Positions 1 to 6,496 are shown, counted from the first letter of the stretch. The stretch is DNA of 9,351 bases from a bacterium (GCA_030428695.1 JAUIEM010000395.1:1-9351), one strand, 5' to 3'. Notes: generated from the sequence alone by a model not told the origin. Numbers and translations: made by a program.

Positions 1-1374
1 GTCGGCCTCGACACCTCGATCATCATGCATCCGGATGTGTGGAAGGCCTCCGGCCACCTCGCCGGCTTCAGCGACCCCCTGGTCGACTGCCTGGTGTGCA
101 AGGAGCGCTTCCGCGCCGACAAGGCGCCGAAGGTCCCCGAGGGCGAGCCCGCGCCCCTCGAATTCCCCGACAAGGGCAAAGCCAAGGTCGCCCTCGGCCT
201 GCTCGCCGACAAGCACGGCGTCCAGCTCGAGCGCAAGAAGAAGACGCTGCACGGCGCGGTCGGCAACGCCCGGGGCTACGTCTGTCCGAACTGCGGCAGC
301 CCCTTCCTGTCCGACGAGCGCGCCTTCAACCTGATGTTCCGCACCTCGCTCGGCCCGGTCGATCCGACCGGTGAGCTCGCCGCCTGCATCGCCCGCGGCG
401 AGCTGAACGGCCTCGACGAGCGGGCGGTCAAGGCGAAGATCGACGAGCTCCTGCGCCCGAGCGCGGTGTACCTGCGACCGGAGACCGCCCAGGGCATGTT
501 CGTGCAGTTCTCGAACGTGCAGACCGCGCTGTCGCAGAAGGTGCCCTTCGGCATCGCGCAGATGGGGAAGAGCTTCCGCAACGAGGTGACGACCAAGAAC
601 TTCATCTTCCGCAGCTGCGAGTTCGAGCAGATGGAGATGGAGTTCTTCTGCAAGCCGGGCACCGACGACCACTGGCTCGAGTACTGGAAGGAGCAGCGCA
701 TGGCCTGGTGGCGGCGCTACGCCAACCACCCCGAGGACTTCCGGCTGCGCGCCCACGAGCCCGAAGAGCTCGCCCACTACGCCAAGGGCTGCTTCGACAT
801 CGAGTACCGCTTCCCGTGGGGCTTCGACGAGCTCGAGGGCATCGCCAACCGCACCGACTACGACCTGCGCAAGCACCAGGAGGCGAGCAAGAGCAAGCTG
901 ACGGTGTTCGAGCCGGACACCAAGGAGCGCTACCTGCCCTACGTGATCGAGCCGGCCGCCGGCGCGACCCGCGGCGTGCTCGCCTTCCTCAACGACGCCC
1001 TGACCGAGGACGAGGTGCCCGACGCCAAGGGCAACCCGCAGAAGCGCACGATGCTCAAGCTGCACCCGCGGCTGGCCCCGATCAAGGTCGCGGTGCTGCC
1101 GCTGGTGCGCAAGGAGGGTATGCCGGAAGCCGCCCGCACGGTCGTCGACGCCTTCCTCGCCCGCGGCATCAACGCGCGCTACGACGAGACCCACGCGATC
1201 GGCAAGCGCTACCGCCGCCACGACGAGATCGGCACGCCGTGGTGCCTGACCATCGACAAGCAGACCCTCGAAGACGGCAGCATCACCATCCGCGACCGCG
1301 ACACCACCCAGCAGGAGCGCATCTCCCAGGACGAGGCCGTGCAGGTGATCGCCGGGAAGCTCGCGACGTGCTGA
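1..1374 (+). CDS. glyQS: Glycyl-tRNA synthetase, α2 (single-chain) type, 5' partial
   Basis: Class II aminoacyl-tRNA synthetase that charges tRNA(Gly) with glycine in the cytoplasm. The reading frame is open from base 1, so the N-terminus (class II motif 1 region start) lies outside the window; 457 residues are visible of a family that is usually about 450-550. Recognisable in order: HPDVWKASGH near the left edge; a probable zinc site made of CLVC (about 89-100) and CPNC (about 283-294); YLRPETAQGMFVQF; the motif 2 segment FRNEVTTKNFIFRSCEFEQM with its conserved Arg and Glu residues; the motif 3 segment PYVIEPAAGATRGVLAFL; then an anticodon-binding domain starting near LKLHPRLAPIKVAVLP and ending with GTPWCLTID and TIRDRDT. 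This is the α2 enzyme, not the α2β2 bacterial form encoded by separate glyQ and glyS. The stop codon overlaps the start of the next gene, so translation of the two may be coupled. Confidence 0.96.
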   Translation, partial: VGLDTSIIMHPDVWKASGHLAGFSDPLVDCLVCKERFRADKAPKVPEGEPAPLEFPDKGKAKVALGLLADKHGVQLERKKKTLHGAVGNARGYVCPNCGSPFLSDERAFNLMFRTSLGPVDPTGELAACIARGELNGLDERAVKAKIDELLRPSAVYLRPETAQGMFVQFSNVQTALSQKVPFGIAQMGKSFRNEVTTKNFIFRSCEFEQMEMEFFCKPGTDDHWLEYWKEQRMAWWRRYANHPEDFRLRAHEPEELAHYAKGCFDIEYRFPWGFDELEGIANRTDYDLRKHQEASKSKLTVFEPDTKERYLPYVIEPAAGATRGVLAFLNDALTEDEVPDAKGNPQKRTMLKLHPRLAPIKVAVLPLVRKEGMPEAARTVVDAFLARGINARYDETHAIGKRYRRHDEIGTPWCLTIDKQTLEDGSITIRDRDTTQQERISQDEAVQVIAGKLATC

Positions 1375-2138
1375 AGCCGATCGACGAGCTGCCGCTGGCC
1401 GAGGCCCTCGCGGCCTTCGCCGCGGCCGACCGCACCGCGGCGGCGGCGGCGGCGGCCGTCGACGCCCCGCTCGCCACCCTGATCCCGCGCGTGGTCGCCG
1501 CCTGGCAGGCCGGCGGGCGGCTCTTGATGTCCGGCGCCGGCACCTCCGGCCGGCTGGTCTTCCAGCAGGCCGCCGAGTGCAGGCCGACCTTCGGCCTCGA
1601 CGAGCGCACCGTCGCGGCCCGCATCGCCGGCGGCCCCGAGGCCCTGGTGCAGGCGCGGGAAGGGGCCGAGGACGACGCCCAGGCCGGCCGGGCGGCCTGG
1701 GAAGAGCTGGGCGGCAGCGCGGCCGACATCGCCCTCGGCGTCAGCGCGAGCGGCTCGACCCCCTTCGTGCGGGGCTTCCTGGCGGCGGCCGCGGCGTCCG
1801 GGGCGGCGACGGTGCTGTTGAGCTCGGCGGCGTCCCCCGCGATTCCGGCGGAGCTGCAGCTGTGCACGCCGACCGGCCCCGAGCTGGTCTCCGGCAGCAC
1901 CCGGATGAAGGCCGCGACCGCCCACAAGTGCGTGCTCGACCGGCTGACCACCCTCGCCGCCTGTGGCATCGGCCGGGTGCGGCGCGGGCTGATGCACGCG
2001 ATGCGCCCGACCAACGCCAAGCTGCGCCGCCGCGCGCTCGCGATCGTGCAGGAGCTCGCGGAGTGCTCGGAGGAAGAGGCCGCGCGCCGGCTCGCGGCGG
2101 CGGACGGGGACATCGAGGCGGCGGTCCAGGGCGCCTGA
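1368..2138 (+). CDS. murQ: MurQ-like N-acetylmuramic acid 6-phosphate etherase (SIS domain), short and divergent
   Basis: MurQ removes the D-lactyl ether from MurNAc-6-phosphate, giving GlcNAc-6-phosphate during cytoplasmic recycling of cell-wall sugars. The 256-residue protein carries the family core: GAGTSGRL (56-63), AAECRPTFG (68-76), IAGGPEAL, EGAEDD (98-103), SASGSTPFV (127-134), GPELVSGSTRMKAATAHK (170-187) and PTNAKLR (214-220), followed by a small helical tail. Glu70 and Glu101 align with the glutamates I recall as catalytic in the E. coli enzyme (83 and 114). The GTG start at 1368 overlaps the glyQS stop, with a weak GGGAAG site 8 nt upstream; no better start was seen. Oddities: usual length is about 300, and the N-terminal TE-x-x-N segment is absent, so the protein aligns only from about 20 residues in. 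The usual GRTPY is GSTPF, and LGxLDAAEC is LVFQQAAEC. It could be a related SIS-family etherase or regulator with another substrate. Family is sure, exact substrate is not. Confidence 0.82.
   Translation: MLKPIDELPLAEALAAFAAADRTAAAAAAAVDAPLATLIPRVVAAWQAGGRLLMSGAGTSGRLVFQQAAECRPTFGLDERTVAARIAGGPEALVQAREGAEDDAQAGRAAWEELGGSAADIALGVSASGSTPFVRGFLAAAAASGAATVLLSSAASPAIPAELQLCTPTGPELVSGSTRMKAATAHKCVLDRLTTLAACGIGRVRRGLMHAMRPTNAKLRRRALAIVQELAECSEEEAARRLAAADGDIEAAVQGA
1438..1455 (+). repeat. (CGG)6 trinucleotide run inside the MurQ-like gene
   Basis: Six perfect CGG units encode part of an alanine run (residues 24-30) in the divergent N-terminal region of the MurQ-like protein. Slippage here would change length in whole codons and keep the frame. 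It is most likely a by-product of high GC and alanine-rich coding. Confidence 0.6.
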
Positions 2139-2140
2139 GG

Positions 2141-2159
2141 CGGTCGCTCCGGGAGACCG
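2141..2159 (+). terminator. Weak hairpin after the MurQ-like gene
   Basis: CGGTC (2141-2145) pairs with GACCG (2155-2159) across a 9-nt loop, beginning three bases after the murQ stop codon. There is no T-run, and the 5-bp stem is short, so this is at best a weak terminator or a pause site between the glyQS-murQ pair and the saccharopine genes. Confidence 0.2.
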
Positions 2160-2164
2160 ACGCC

Positions 2165-2193
2165 TTGCTTCCCTCCCCGCGACGCGCTAGCTT
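2165..2193 (+). promoter_or_regulatory. Possible promoter of the saccharopine operon
   Basis: TTGCTT (2165-2170) and TAGCTT (2188-2193) are separated by 17 nt and lie 28 nt upstream of the saccharopine dehydrogenase start. Each box matches only three of six positions of the sigma-70 consensus. The call rests mainly on position and spacing in an otherwise GC-rich 82-bp gap. A strong ribosome binding site, GGAAGGAG (2208-2215), follows. Confidence 0.3.
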
Positions 2194-2220
2194 AGGGCCT
2201 TTTCCCCGGAAGGAGAGCCC

Positions 2221-3558
2221 ATGCGCACGGTCGTCGTCATCGGATGCGGAAAGTCGACCGCGGTGCTGTTCGACTACCTGCTCGGCCAGGCCGAGACCCA
2301 CGACTGGCAGGTGATCGCCGCCGACCGCAGCCGCGAGCTCGCCGAGCGCAGGATCGGCGGCCACCCACGCGGCCGCGCGGAGGCCCTCGACATCACCGAC
2401 CAGCCGGCCCTGCACGCCCTGGTCGAGCAGGCGGAGGTGGTCGTGTCGATGGTCCCCGCCTCGATGCACGGCAGCATCGTGCGGGCCTGCACCCACTTCC
2501 GCACCCACTTCGTGTCCGCCTCCTACGTCGCTCCCGAGGCCCGCGAGCTGCAGGAGCGCGCGCACCGGGCGGGGGTGACCCTGCTGTGGGAGATGGGCGT
2601 CGACCCGGGCATCGACCACATGTCGGCGATGGAGAAGCTCGACAGCCTGCGCGACCAGGGCGCGAGGATCACCGCCTTCGAGACCTTCACCGGCGGCCTG
2701 CTCGCCCCGGAGTCCGACGACAACCCGTGGTCCTACAAGTTCACCTGGAACCCGCGGAACGTCGTGCTCGCCGGCCAGGGCGGCGTCAAGTTCAAGCACA
2801 ACGGGCGCTACAAGTACATCCCCTACCACCGCCTGTTCACGCGCTACGAGATCCTCAAGATCCCCGGCTACGGCGAGTTCGAGGGCTACCCCAACCGCGA
2901 CTCCCTGCGCTACCGCCACCACTACGGCCTGTACGATGTCGACACGATCTACCGCGGGACGCTGCGCCGGCCGGGCTTCTGCAAGGGCTGGAACGTGCTC
3001 GTGCAGCTCGGCCTGACCGACGACTCCTACGAGCTCGAAGACCTCGACGGCATGACCTACCGCGACTTCGTCAACGCCTACCTGTGGTACGACAAGCGCA
3101 TGTCCGTCGAGCTCAAGCTGCGCGCCTACCTGAAGATGGACCTCAACGCGCCGGAGATCGACATGCTCGCCTGGCTCGGCCTGTTCAAGAACGAGCCGAT
3201 CGGGCTCAAGCGGGGGACGCCGGCCCAGGTGCTGCAGAAGCGGCTCGAGGAGAAGTGGCTGCTCGGGCCGGACGACAAGGACATGATCGCGATGCTGCAC
3301 AAGACCGAGTACGAGCTCGAGGGCGAGCGGCGCCTGGTGCAGAGCTCGATGGTCACCCTCGGGGTCGACGCCGTGCACACCGCGATGGCGAAGACCGTCG
3401 GGCTGACGGTGGGGATCGGCGCGAAGCTGGTCCTCGACGGCACGATCTCGCGGCGCGGCGTCGTGATCCCGACCGACTCCGACGTCTACCGGCCCGTGCT
3501 CGCCGAGCTGCGCCAGCACGGGATCGCCTTCGAAGAACAGGAAGAGAGGCTCGACTGA
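2221..3558 (+). CDS. LYS9: Saccharopine dehydrogenase, L-glutamate-forming (LYS9 family)
   Basis: NAD(P)-dependent enzyme that oxidises saccharopine to 2-aminoadipate 6-semialdehyde and L-glutamate, the second step of lysine breakdown through saccharopine. The 445-residue protein has the expected length. It begins with a Rossmann nucleotide-binding motif (VVVIGCGKST, residues 4-13), then SMVPASMH (76-83), the conserved GVDPGIDHM (126-134), GGLLAPESDDNPW (158-170), KFTWNPRNVVLAGQ (173-186), GEFEGYPNRDSLRY (218-231) and a TIYRGTLRRPGFC segment (242-254), all typical of the substrate domain of this family and of the C-terminal half of AASS. The ATG is fixed by GGAAGGAG five bases upstream. The next gene starts one base after the stop and encodes the partner activity, so the two are almost certainly one operon. 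Since bacteria normally make lysine by the diaminopimelate route, a catabolic role is inferred. Confidence 0.93.
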   Translation: MRTVVVIGCGKSTAVLFDYLLGQAETHDWQVIAADRSRELAERRIGGHPRGRAEALDITDQPALHALVEQAEVVVSMVPASMHGSIVRACTHFRTHFVSASYVAPEARELQERAHRAGVTLLWEMGVDPGIDHMSAMEKLDSLRDQGARITAFETFTGGLLAPESDDNPWSYKFTWNPRNVVLAGQGGVKFKHNGRYKYIPYHRLFTRYEILKIPGYGEFEGYPNRDSLRYRHHYGLYDVDTIYRGTLRRPGFCKGWNVLVQLGLTDDSYELEDLDGMTYRDFVNAYLWYDKRMSVELKLRAYLKMDLNAPEIDMLAWLGLFKNEPIGLKRGTPAQVLQKRLEEKWLLGPDDKDMIAMLHKTEYELEGERRLVQSSMVTLGVDAVHTAMAKTVGLTVGIGAKLVLDGTISRRGVVIPTDSDVYRPVLAELRQHGIAFEEQEERLD

Positions 3559-3559
3559 C

Positions 3560-4858
3560 ATGAGCGACCTCGGCATCCGCCGCGAAGACAAGCACGAGTG
3601 GGAGCGGCGCGTGCCGCTGACGCCGGAGGCCGTGCGCGGCCTGGTCGCCGAGGGCCTGGCCGTGACGGTGCAGCCCTCGCCGATCCGCGCCTTCGGCGAC
3701 GACGACTACCGCGCGGCCGGCGCGACCGTCGCCGAGGAGCTGATAGGCTCCAAGGTCGTCTTCGCGGTCAAGGAGATCCCCGCCCGGCTGCTGCGCCGGG
3801 ACGGCGCGTACGTGTTCTTCTCCCACACGATCAAGGGCCAGGCCCACAACATGCCGCTCCTGCGCCGGCTGATGGAGCTCGGCTGTACGCTGATCGACTA
3901 CGAGAAGATCACCGACGCCTCCGGCCGCCGGCTGGTCCTCTTCGGCTACCACGCCGGCCTCGCGGGCATGATCGACACCCTCGCGGTCACCGGCCAGCGG
4001 CTCGCCGCCCTCGGCCACGCGAACCCCTTCGCCAGCCTGCAGCTCGCCCACCGCTACGCCGATCTCGACGCCGCCCGCGCGGCCCTGGGCGCGGCCGGCG
4101 AGGCGCTGAAGGCCGCGCCCCTGCCGGAGGCCCTGCGGCCCTTCGTGGTCGGCTTCGCCGGCTACGGCAACGTGTCGCGCGGCGCCCAGGAGATCCTCGC
4201 GCTGCTGCCGACCGAAGAGGTCAGCCCCGCCGCCCTGCAAGCCCTGGTCGAGGCCGGGGACGCGCCGGGCGACCGGGTCTACAAGGTCGTCTTCAAGGAG
4301 GAGCACCTCGTCGAGCCGCGCGGGGACGAGCCCTTCGAGCTGCAGACCTACTACCAGCATCCGGAGCGCTTCCGCTCGATCTTCGCCCCCCAGCTGCACC
4401 GCCTCAACGTGCTGATCAACGCGATCTACTGGACCGAGGCCTACCCACGCCTGGTCGAGCGCGAGGCCCTGCGCAGCCACACCGGGCCCTCGCGCCTGCA
4501 AGTGATCGGCGACATCAGCTGCGACATCGAGGGCGCCGTCGAGTGCACCCTCAAGGCGACCACCCCCGGGGCGCCGGCCTACGTCTACGACCCGGCGACG
4601 GGCTCCGCCACCGACGGCGTCGAGGGGCCCGGCATCGCGATGATGACGACCGACTGCCTGCCCTGCGAGCTGCCCCGCGAGTCGAGCGCCGCCTTCAGCG
4701 CCGCCCTCGCCCCCCTGGCCGGCGCGATCGCCCGGGCCGACTACAGCGGCGCCTGCGAGGACGCCGGCCTGCCGCCGGAGATCGCGCGGGCGACTATCCT
4801 GTGGCGCGGGCAGCTGCGGCCGGACTACGCGTACCTGGAGGAGTTCCTGGGGGGGTGA
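3560..4858 (+). CDS. Lysine-ketoglutarate reductase / saccharopine dehydrogenase, lysine-forming type (AASS N-terminal domain homologue)
   Basis: Condenses L-lysine with 2-oxoglutarate to saccharopine using NAD(P)H, the step before the enzyme encoded just upstream. The 432 residues match the N-terminal domain of eukaryotic AASS: IRREDKHEWERRVPLTP (6-22), FAVKEIPARLL (68-78), YVFFSHTIKGQAHNMPLL (84-101), LIDYEKITD (111-119), FGYHAGLAGMID (128-139), a nucleotide-binding GYGNVSRGAQEIL (201-213), INAIYWTEAYPRLV, ISCDIEGAVECT and GVEGPGIAMMTTDCLP. Lys71 and His89 sit where yeast LYS1 has its catalytic Lys/His pair (mapped from memory). The ATG lies one base after the upstream stop, and a purine-rich GAGAGG (3544-3549) could serve as ribosome binding site. 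In AASS the reductase half comes first; here the gene order is the reverse. The gene that would oxidise the semialdehyde product is not in this window. Confidence 0.92.
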   Translation: MSDLGIRREDKHEWERRVPLTPEAVRGLVAEGLAVTVQPSPIRAFGDDDYRAAGATVAEELIGSKVVFAVKEIPARLLRRDGAYVFFSHTIKGQAHNMPLLRRLMELGCTLIDYEKITDASGRRLVLFGYHAGLAGMIDTLAVTGQRLAALGHANPFASLQLAHRYADLDAARAALGAAGEALKAAPLPEALRPFVVGFAGYGNVSRGAQEILALLPTEEVSPAALQALVEAGDAPGDRVYKVVFKEEHLVEPRGDEPFELQTYYQHPERFRSIFAPQLHRLNVLINAIYWTEAYPRLVEREALRSHTGPSRLQVIGDISCDIEGAVECTLKATTPGAPAYVYDPATGSATDGVEGPGIAMMTTDCLPCELPRESSAAFSAALAPLAGAIARADYSGACEDAGLPPEIARATILWRGQLRPDYAYLEEFLGG

Positions 4859-4865
4859 TCTCTTC

Positions 4866-4895
4866 GGGATCGGGATCGGGATCGGGATCGGGATC
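4866..4895 (+). repeat. Five perfect tandem copies of GGGATC, plus a degenerate sixth
   Basis: Units lie at 4866-4871, 4872-4877, 4878-4883, 4884-4889 and 4890-4895, followed by the variant GGAACC (4896-4901). The array begins seven bases after the reductase stop codon, between convergent genes. Every unit boundary contains GATC. An inverted partial copy lies at 4935-4945. Confidence 0.95.
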
Positions 4896-4945
4896 GGAAC
4901 CGACTCCCTCAGAGCGGCCTCCTTGAGGTCGATACCGATCCCGAT
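4887..4945. terminator. Convergent-junction hairpin built from the GGGATC repeat
   Basis: ATCGGGATCGG (4887-4897) is the exact reverse complement of CCGATCCCGAT (4935-4945), giving an 11-bp stem. Pairing continues inward through CGAC (4901-4904) with GTCG (4928-4931), after a short internal loop. An alternative inner stem is CCTCA (4907-4911) with TGAGG (4924-4928). There is no T-run. The position between the stop codons of convergent genes suggests a bidirectional terminator or an RNA end-protecting structure. Earlier repeat units could pair with the same arm in other registers. Confidence 0.5.
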
Positions 4946-4973
4946 GGAATCAGCCCCGCGCAGCCGTGAGGCC

Positions 4974-5660
4974 TCAGCCGGAGGCCCGCTCCCGCAGCTT
5001 CGCCACGAAGGCAGCGTGGGCCGGCTCCGCCAGGCCCTGTTCGAGGACTTCCAGCGAGCGGGCGGTGTCGTCGTCGAACACCGCGGCGGGGTCGAGCCAC
5101 AGCCCGGGGAAGCGCCTCGAGCGCACGATGCCGTCGGCTCCCGGGACCAGCTCGCGCTCGCTCTGCAGGTTCCACCACCACAGCTCGCGCTCGCGAGTGC
5201 AGGCGACGATGTACTCCTCGACGCCGCCCTTCTTGTACGCGGCGCGCTTGAGGTGCATGTAAAGGGCGCGGCTGCTGTGGGCGACCTCGACCACCAGCTC
5301 GGGGCCGCCCTCGATGTGGCCGTCGGGCGGGCCCTGCGTACGACCGCCGGCGGAATGCTGGACGCGCAGCTGCAGGTCCGGCTGGACCTCGTCGTCGGGG
5401 CCGAGGATGGTCGTGACGTTGTCCGCCACCTCGAGACCGGGCGTGCGGGAGCTGTACACGACCAGGACCGCGCCCAGGTGCGCGTGGGCGAGGCCGTGGG
5501 GGCGGTAGAGCGGTGAGGCCATGAACACGATCCCCCCGATCAGCTCGAACTTGACGGAGTCGGTGCGCGCCGCGTAGCGGCGATGGAACTCCGGCTGGTC
5601 CATGCGGTCGCCGGTGTGCAAGGTCGGCGGGCTGTGCTGGGGGATCTTCGCGCTGGCCAT
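4974..5660 (-). CDS. Uma2-family (DUF820) putative endonuclease, PD-(D/E)XK fold
   Basis: Member of the Uma2/DUF820 family, predicted to have a restriction-endonuclease-like fold; the biological role of these widely duplicated proteins is not established. The 228 residues show FELIGG (38-43), the histidine-containing YRPHGLAHAH stretch (52-61), a PD core at QPDLQL (Asp95), GPELVVEVAHSS with Glu125, and Lys138 in the KRAAYKKGGVEEYIV segment, so the putative catalytic Asp-Glu-Lys set is kept. The C-terminal part (GIVRSRRFPGLWLD, then LEQGLAEPAHAAFV) resembles a subfamily I associate with planctomycetes. The ATG at 5660 has a strong GGAGGT site (5666-5671) five bases upstream; a second in-frame Met at residue 20 is less well supported. 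A TAGACT element (minus strand, 5693-5688) is a possible -10 box, but no matching -35 was found. No partner modification or antitoxin gene is adjacent. Confidence 0.85.
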   Translation of the reverse strand: MASAKIPQHSPPTLHTGDRMDQPEFHRRYAARTDSVKFELIGGIVFMASPLYRPHGLAHAHLGAVLVVYSSRTPGLEVADNVTTILGPDDEVQPDLQLRVQHSAGGRTQGPPDGHIEGGPELVVEVAHSSRALYMHLKRAAYKKGGVEEYIVACTRERELWWWNLQSERELVPGADGIVRSRRFPGLWLDPAAVFDDDTARSLEVLEQGLAEPAHAAFVAKLRERASG

Positions 5661-5710
5661 GGCGGACCTCCGATGCGCTCCTTCTCCAGTCTAGGGACCG
5701 TCAGGCAACA

Positions 5711-5731
5711 ATTCCTTGTTCGGTGAGGAAT
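5711..5731. repeat. Short inverted repeat upstream of the Uma2 gene
   Basis: ATTCCT (5711-5716) and AGGAAT (5726-5731) are perfect reverse complements around a 9-nt spacer, in an AT-richer patch 50-70 bases upstream of the Uma2 start. It could be an operator or a second small hairpin downstream of the EF-hand gene. A 6-bp repeat can easily be chance. Confidence 0.3.
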
Positions 5732-5746
5732 CGTCGTCGATGCAGG

Positions 5747-5778
5747 GAGCGAAGAGCCTCCCGACAGGCCCTTCGCTC
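5747..5778 (-). terminator. Terminator-like hairpin after the EF-hand gene
   Basis: On the minus strand the outer arm GAGCGAAG starts within the EF-hand stop codon and pairs over 8 bp with CTTCGCTC. In plus-strand coordinates 5747-5754 pairs with 5771-5778. After a 1x1 mismatch, 5756-5759 pairs with 5766-5769 over four more base pairs, closing a 6-nt loop. No T-run follows, which is common for high-GC genomes. It probably separates the EF-hand transcript from the downstream Uma2 gene on the same strand. Confidence 0.55.
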
Positions 5779-6496
5779 ACTCCCGCCGGCTCTTCACCCG
5801 CGGCAGCCGGCAGGCCTCGAGGGCGGAGACCTCGCCGTCCCCGTCGCGATCCGCCTGCGCGAAGGGCAGAAAGTCGGGATGCCACTCGTCCGGGCTCAGC
5901 GTCCGGCTCTTGTCCTCGTCGTGCCGCTTCACCTGGCTCTCCCCGTAGCGCAGGATCAGCTCGTCGACGTCGAGGGAGCGGTCGTCGTCCTGGTCGAGGG
6001 CCGCGAAGGCCTCCTCGCTGCCGGTCCACTCCCTGCGGGCGATGCGGCCGTCGCCGTCCGCATCGACGCGCTCACGGTAGACGACGCCGGCGACCGGGGT
6101 GTCGAGCAGGCTGGCGGCGAATTCCGCCAGCGACAGCGCGCCGTCGACATTCCCGTCGTAGGCCTCGAAGGGGAACTTGCCCTCGAGCTCCCCGGGCAGG
6201 AGCCGCCCGTCCTCGTCCGCGTCGCGCTTGGCGAACTGCTTGTCGAGGCGCCGGCGGAAGGCCTGTAGCGCCGGATCCTCCCGCTCTTCGAGAGGGGCGT
6301 CGAGGGACACCAGCTCGCGCCCGGCGAGGGTGCCGTCGGCGTCGCGGTCCAGCGCCTCGAACAGCGCCTCGGGCCCGCGGAACTCGCTCCGCGTGACCAG
6401 GCCGTCGCCGTCCTTGTCCCAGCCGCGGAGATCCTGGGCGGAGAGGACGGCCGTGACGAGCAACAGACAACTTGGCAGGGCGCGGGGGCTTGGCAT
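5777..6496 (-). CDS. Secreted protein with eight EF-hand calcium-binding loops
   Basis: Predicted exported calcium-binding protein of 239 residues; the specific role is unknown. A signal peptide is visible: basic MPSPR start, hydrophobic LLLVTAVLSA, likely cleavage near residue 20. Eight 12-residue EF loops follow, each ending in Glu: DKDGDGLVTRSE (27-38), DRDADGTLAGRE (50-61), DADEDGRLLPGE (92-103), DGNVDGALSLAE (114-125), DADGDGRIARRE (145-156), DQDDDRSLDVDE (168-179), DEDKSRTLSPDE (193-204) and DRDGDGEVSALE (216-227). Loops 6 and 7 have Arg in place of the usual Gly at position 6. The ATG at 6496 is chosen because it starts the signal peptide and has AAGGAG (6504-6509) seven bases upstream; longer in-frame extensions would overlap the divergent GNAT gene. 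Proteins of this kind are frequent in planctomycetes. No dockerin spacing or enzymatic domain was seen. Confidence 0.88.
   Translation of the reverse strand: MPSPRALPSCLLLVTAVLSAQDLRGWDKDGDGLVTRSEFRGPEALFEALDRDADGTLAGRELVSLDAPLEEREDPALQAFRRRLDKQFAKRDADEDGRLLPGELEGKFPFEAYDGNVDGALSLAEFAASLLDTPVAGVVYRERVDADGDGRIARREWTGSEEAFAALDQDDDRSLDVDELILRYGESQVKRHDEDKSRTLSPDEWHPDFLPFAQADRDGDGEVSALEACRLPRVKSRRE

Noticed and set aside
708..1367. Long upstream extension of the MurQ-like frame into glyQS
   Set aside because: The extension is an Arg/Pro/Ala-rich shadow of GlyRS; MurQ similarity begins only after the GTG at 1368.
2244..3563. Plus-strand overlapping frame of 439 codons within LYS9
   Set aside because: Arg/Ala/Pro-rich +2 frame typical of high-GC genes; the LYS9 frame carries all family motifs.
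1741..3591. Very long minus-strand open frame (616 codons) opposite murQ and LYS9
   Set aside because: Its translation is low-complexity (Val/Leu/Gln/His/Arg-rich) and is the antisense shadow of two well-supported genes; high GC removes stop codons on the opposite strand.
3353..4501. Minus-strand open frame of 382 codons opposite the saccharopine genes
   Set aside because: Antisense shadow with no domain, no ribosome binding site and biased composition; the plus-strand enzymes explain the conservation.
4859..4926. Gly-Ser repeat tail (GSGSGSGSGS) encoded in another frame by the GGGATC array
   Set aside because: It belongs to a shadow frame of the reductase gene; the true frame stops at 4858 before the array.
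4866..4945. CRISPR array or replication-origin iterons
   Set aside because: The units are only 6 bp with no spacers, and no cas, rep or dnaA gene is nearby.
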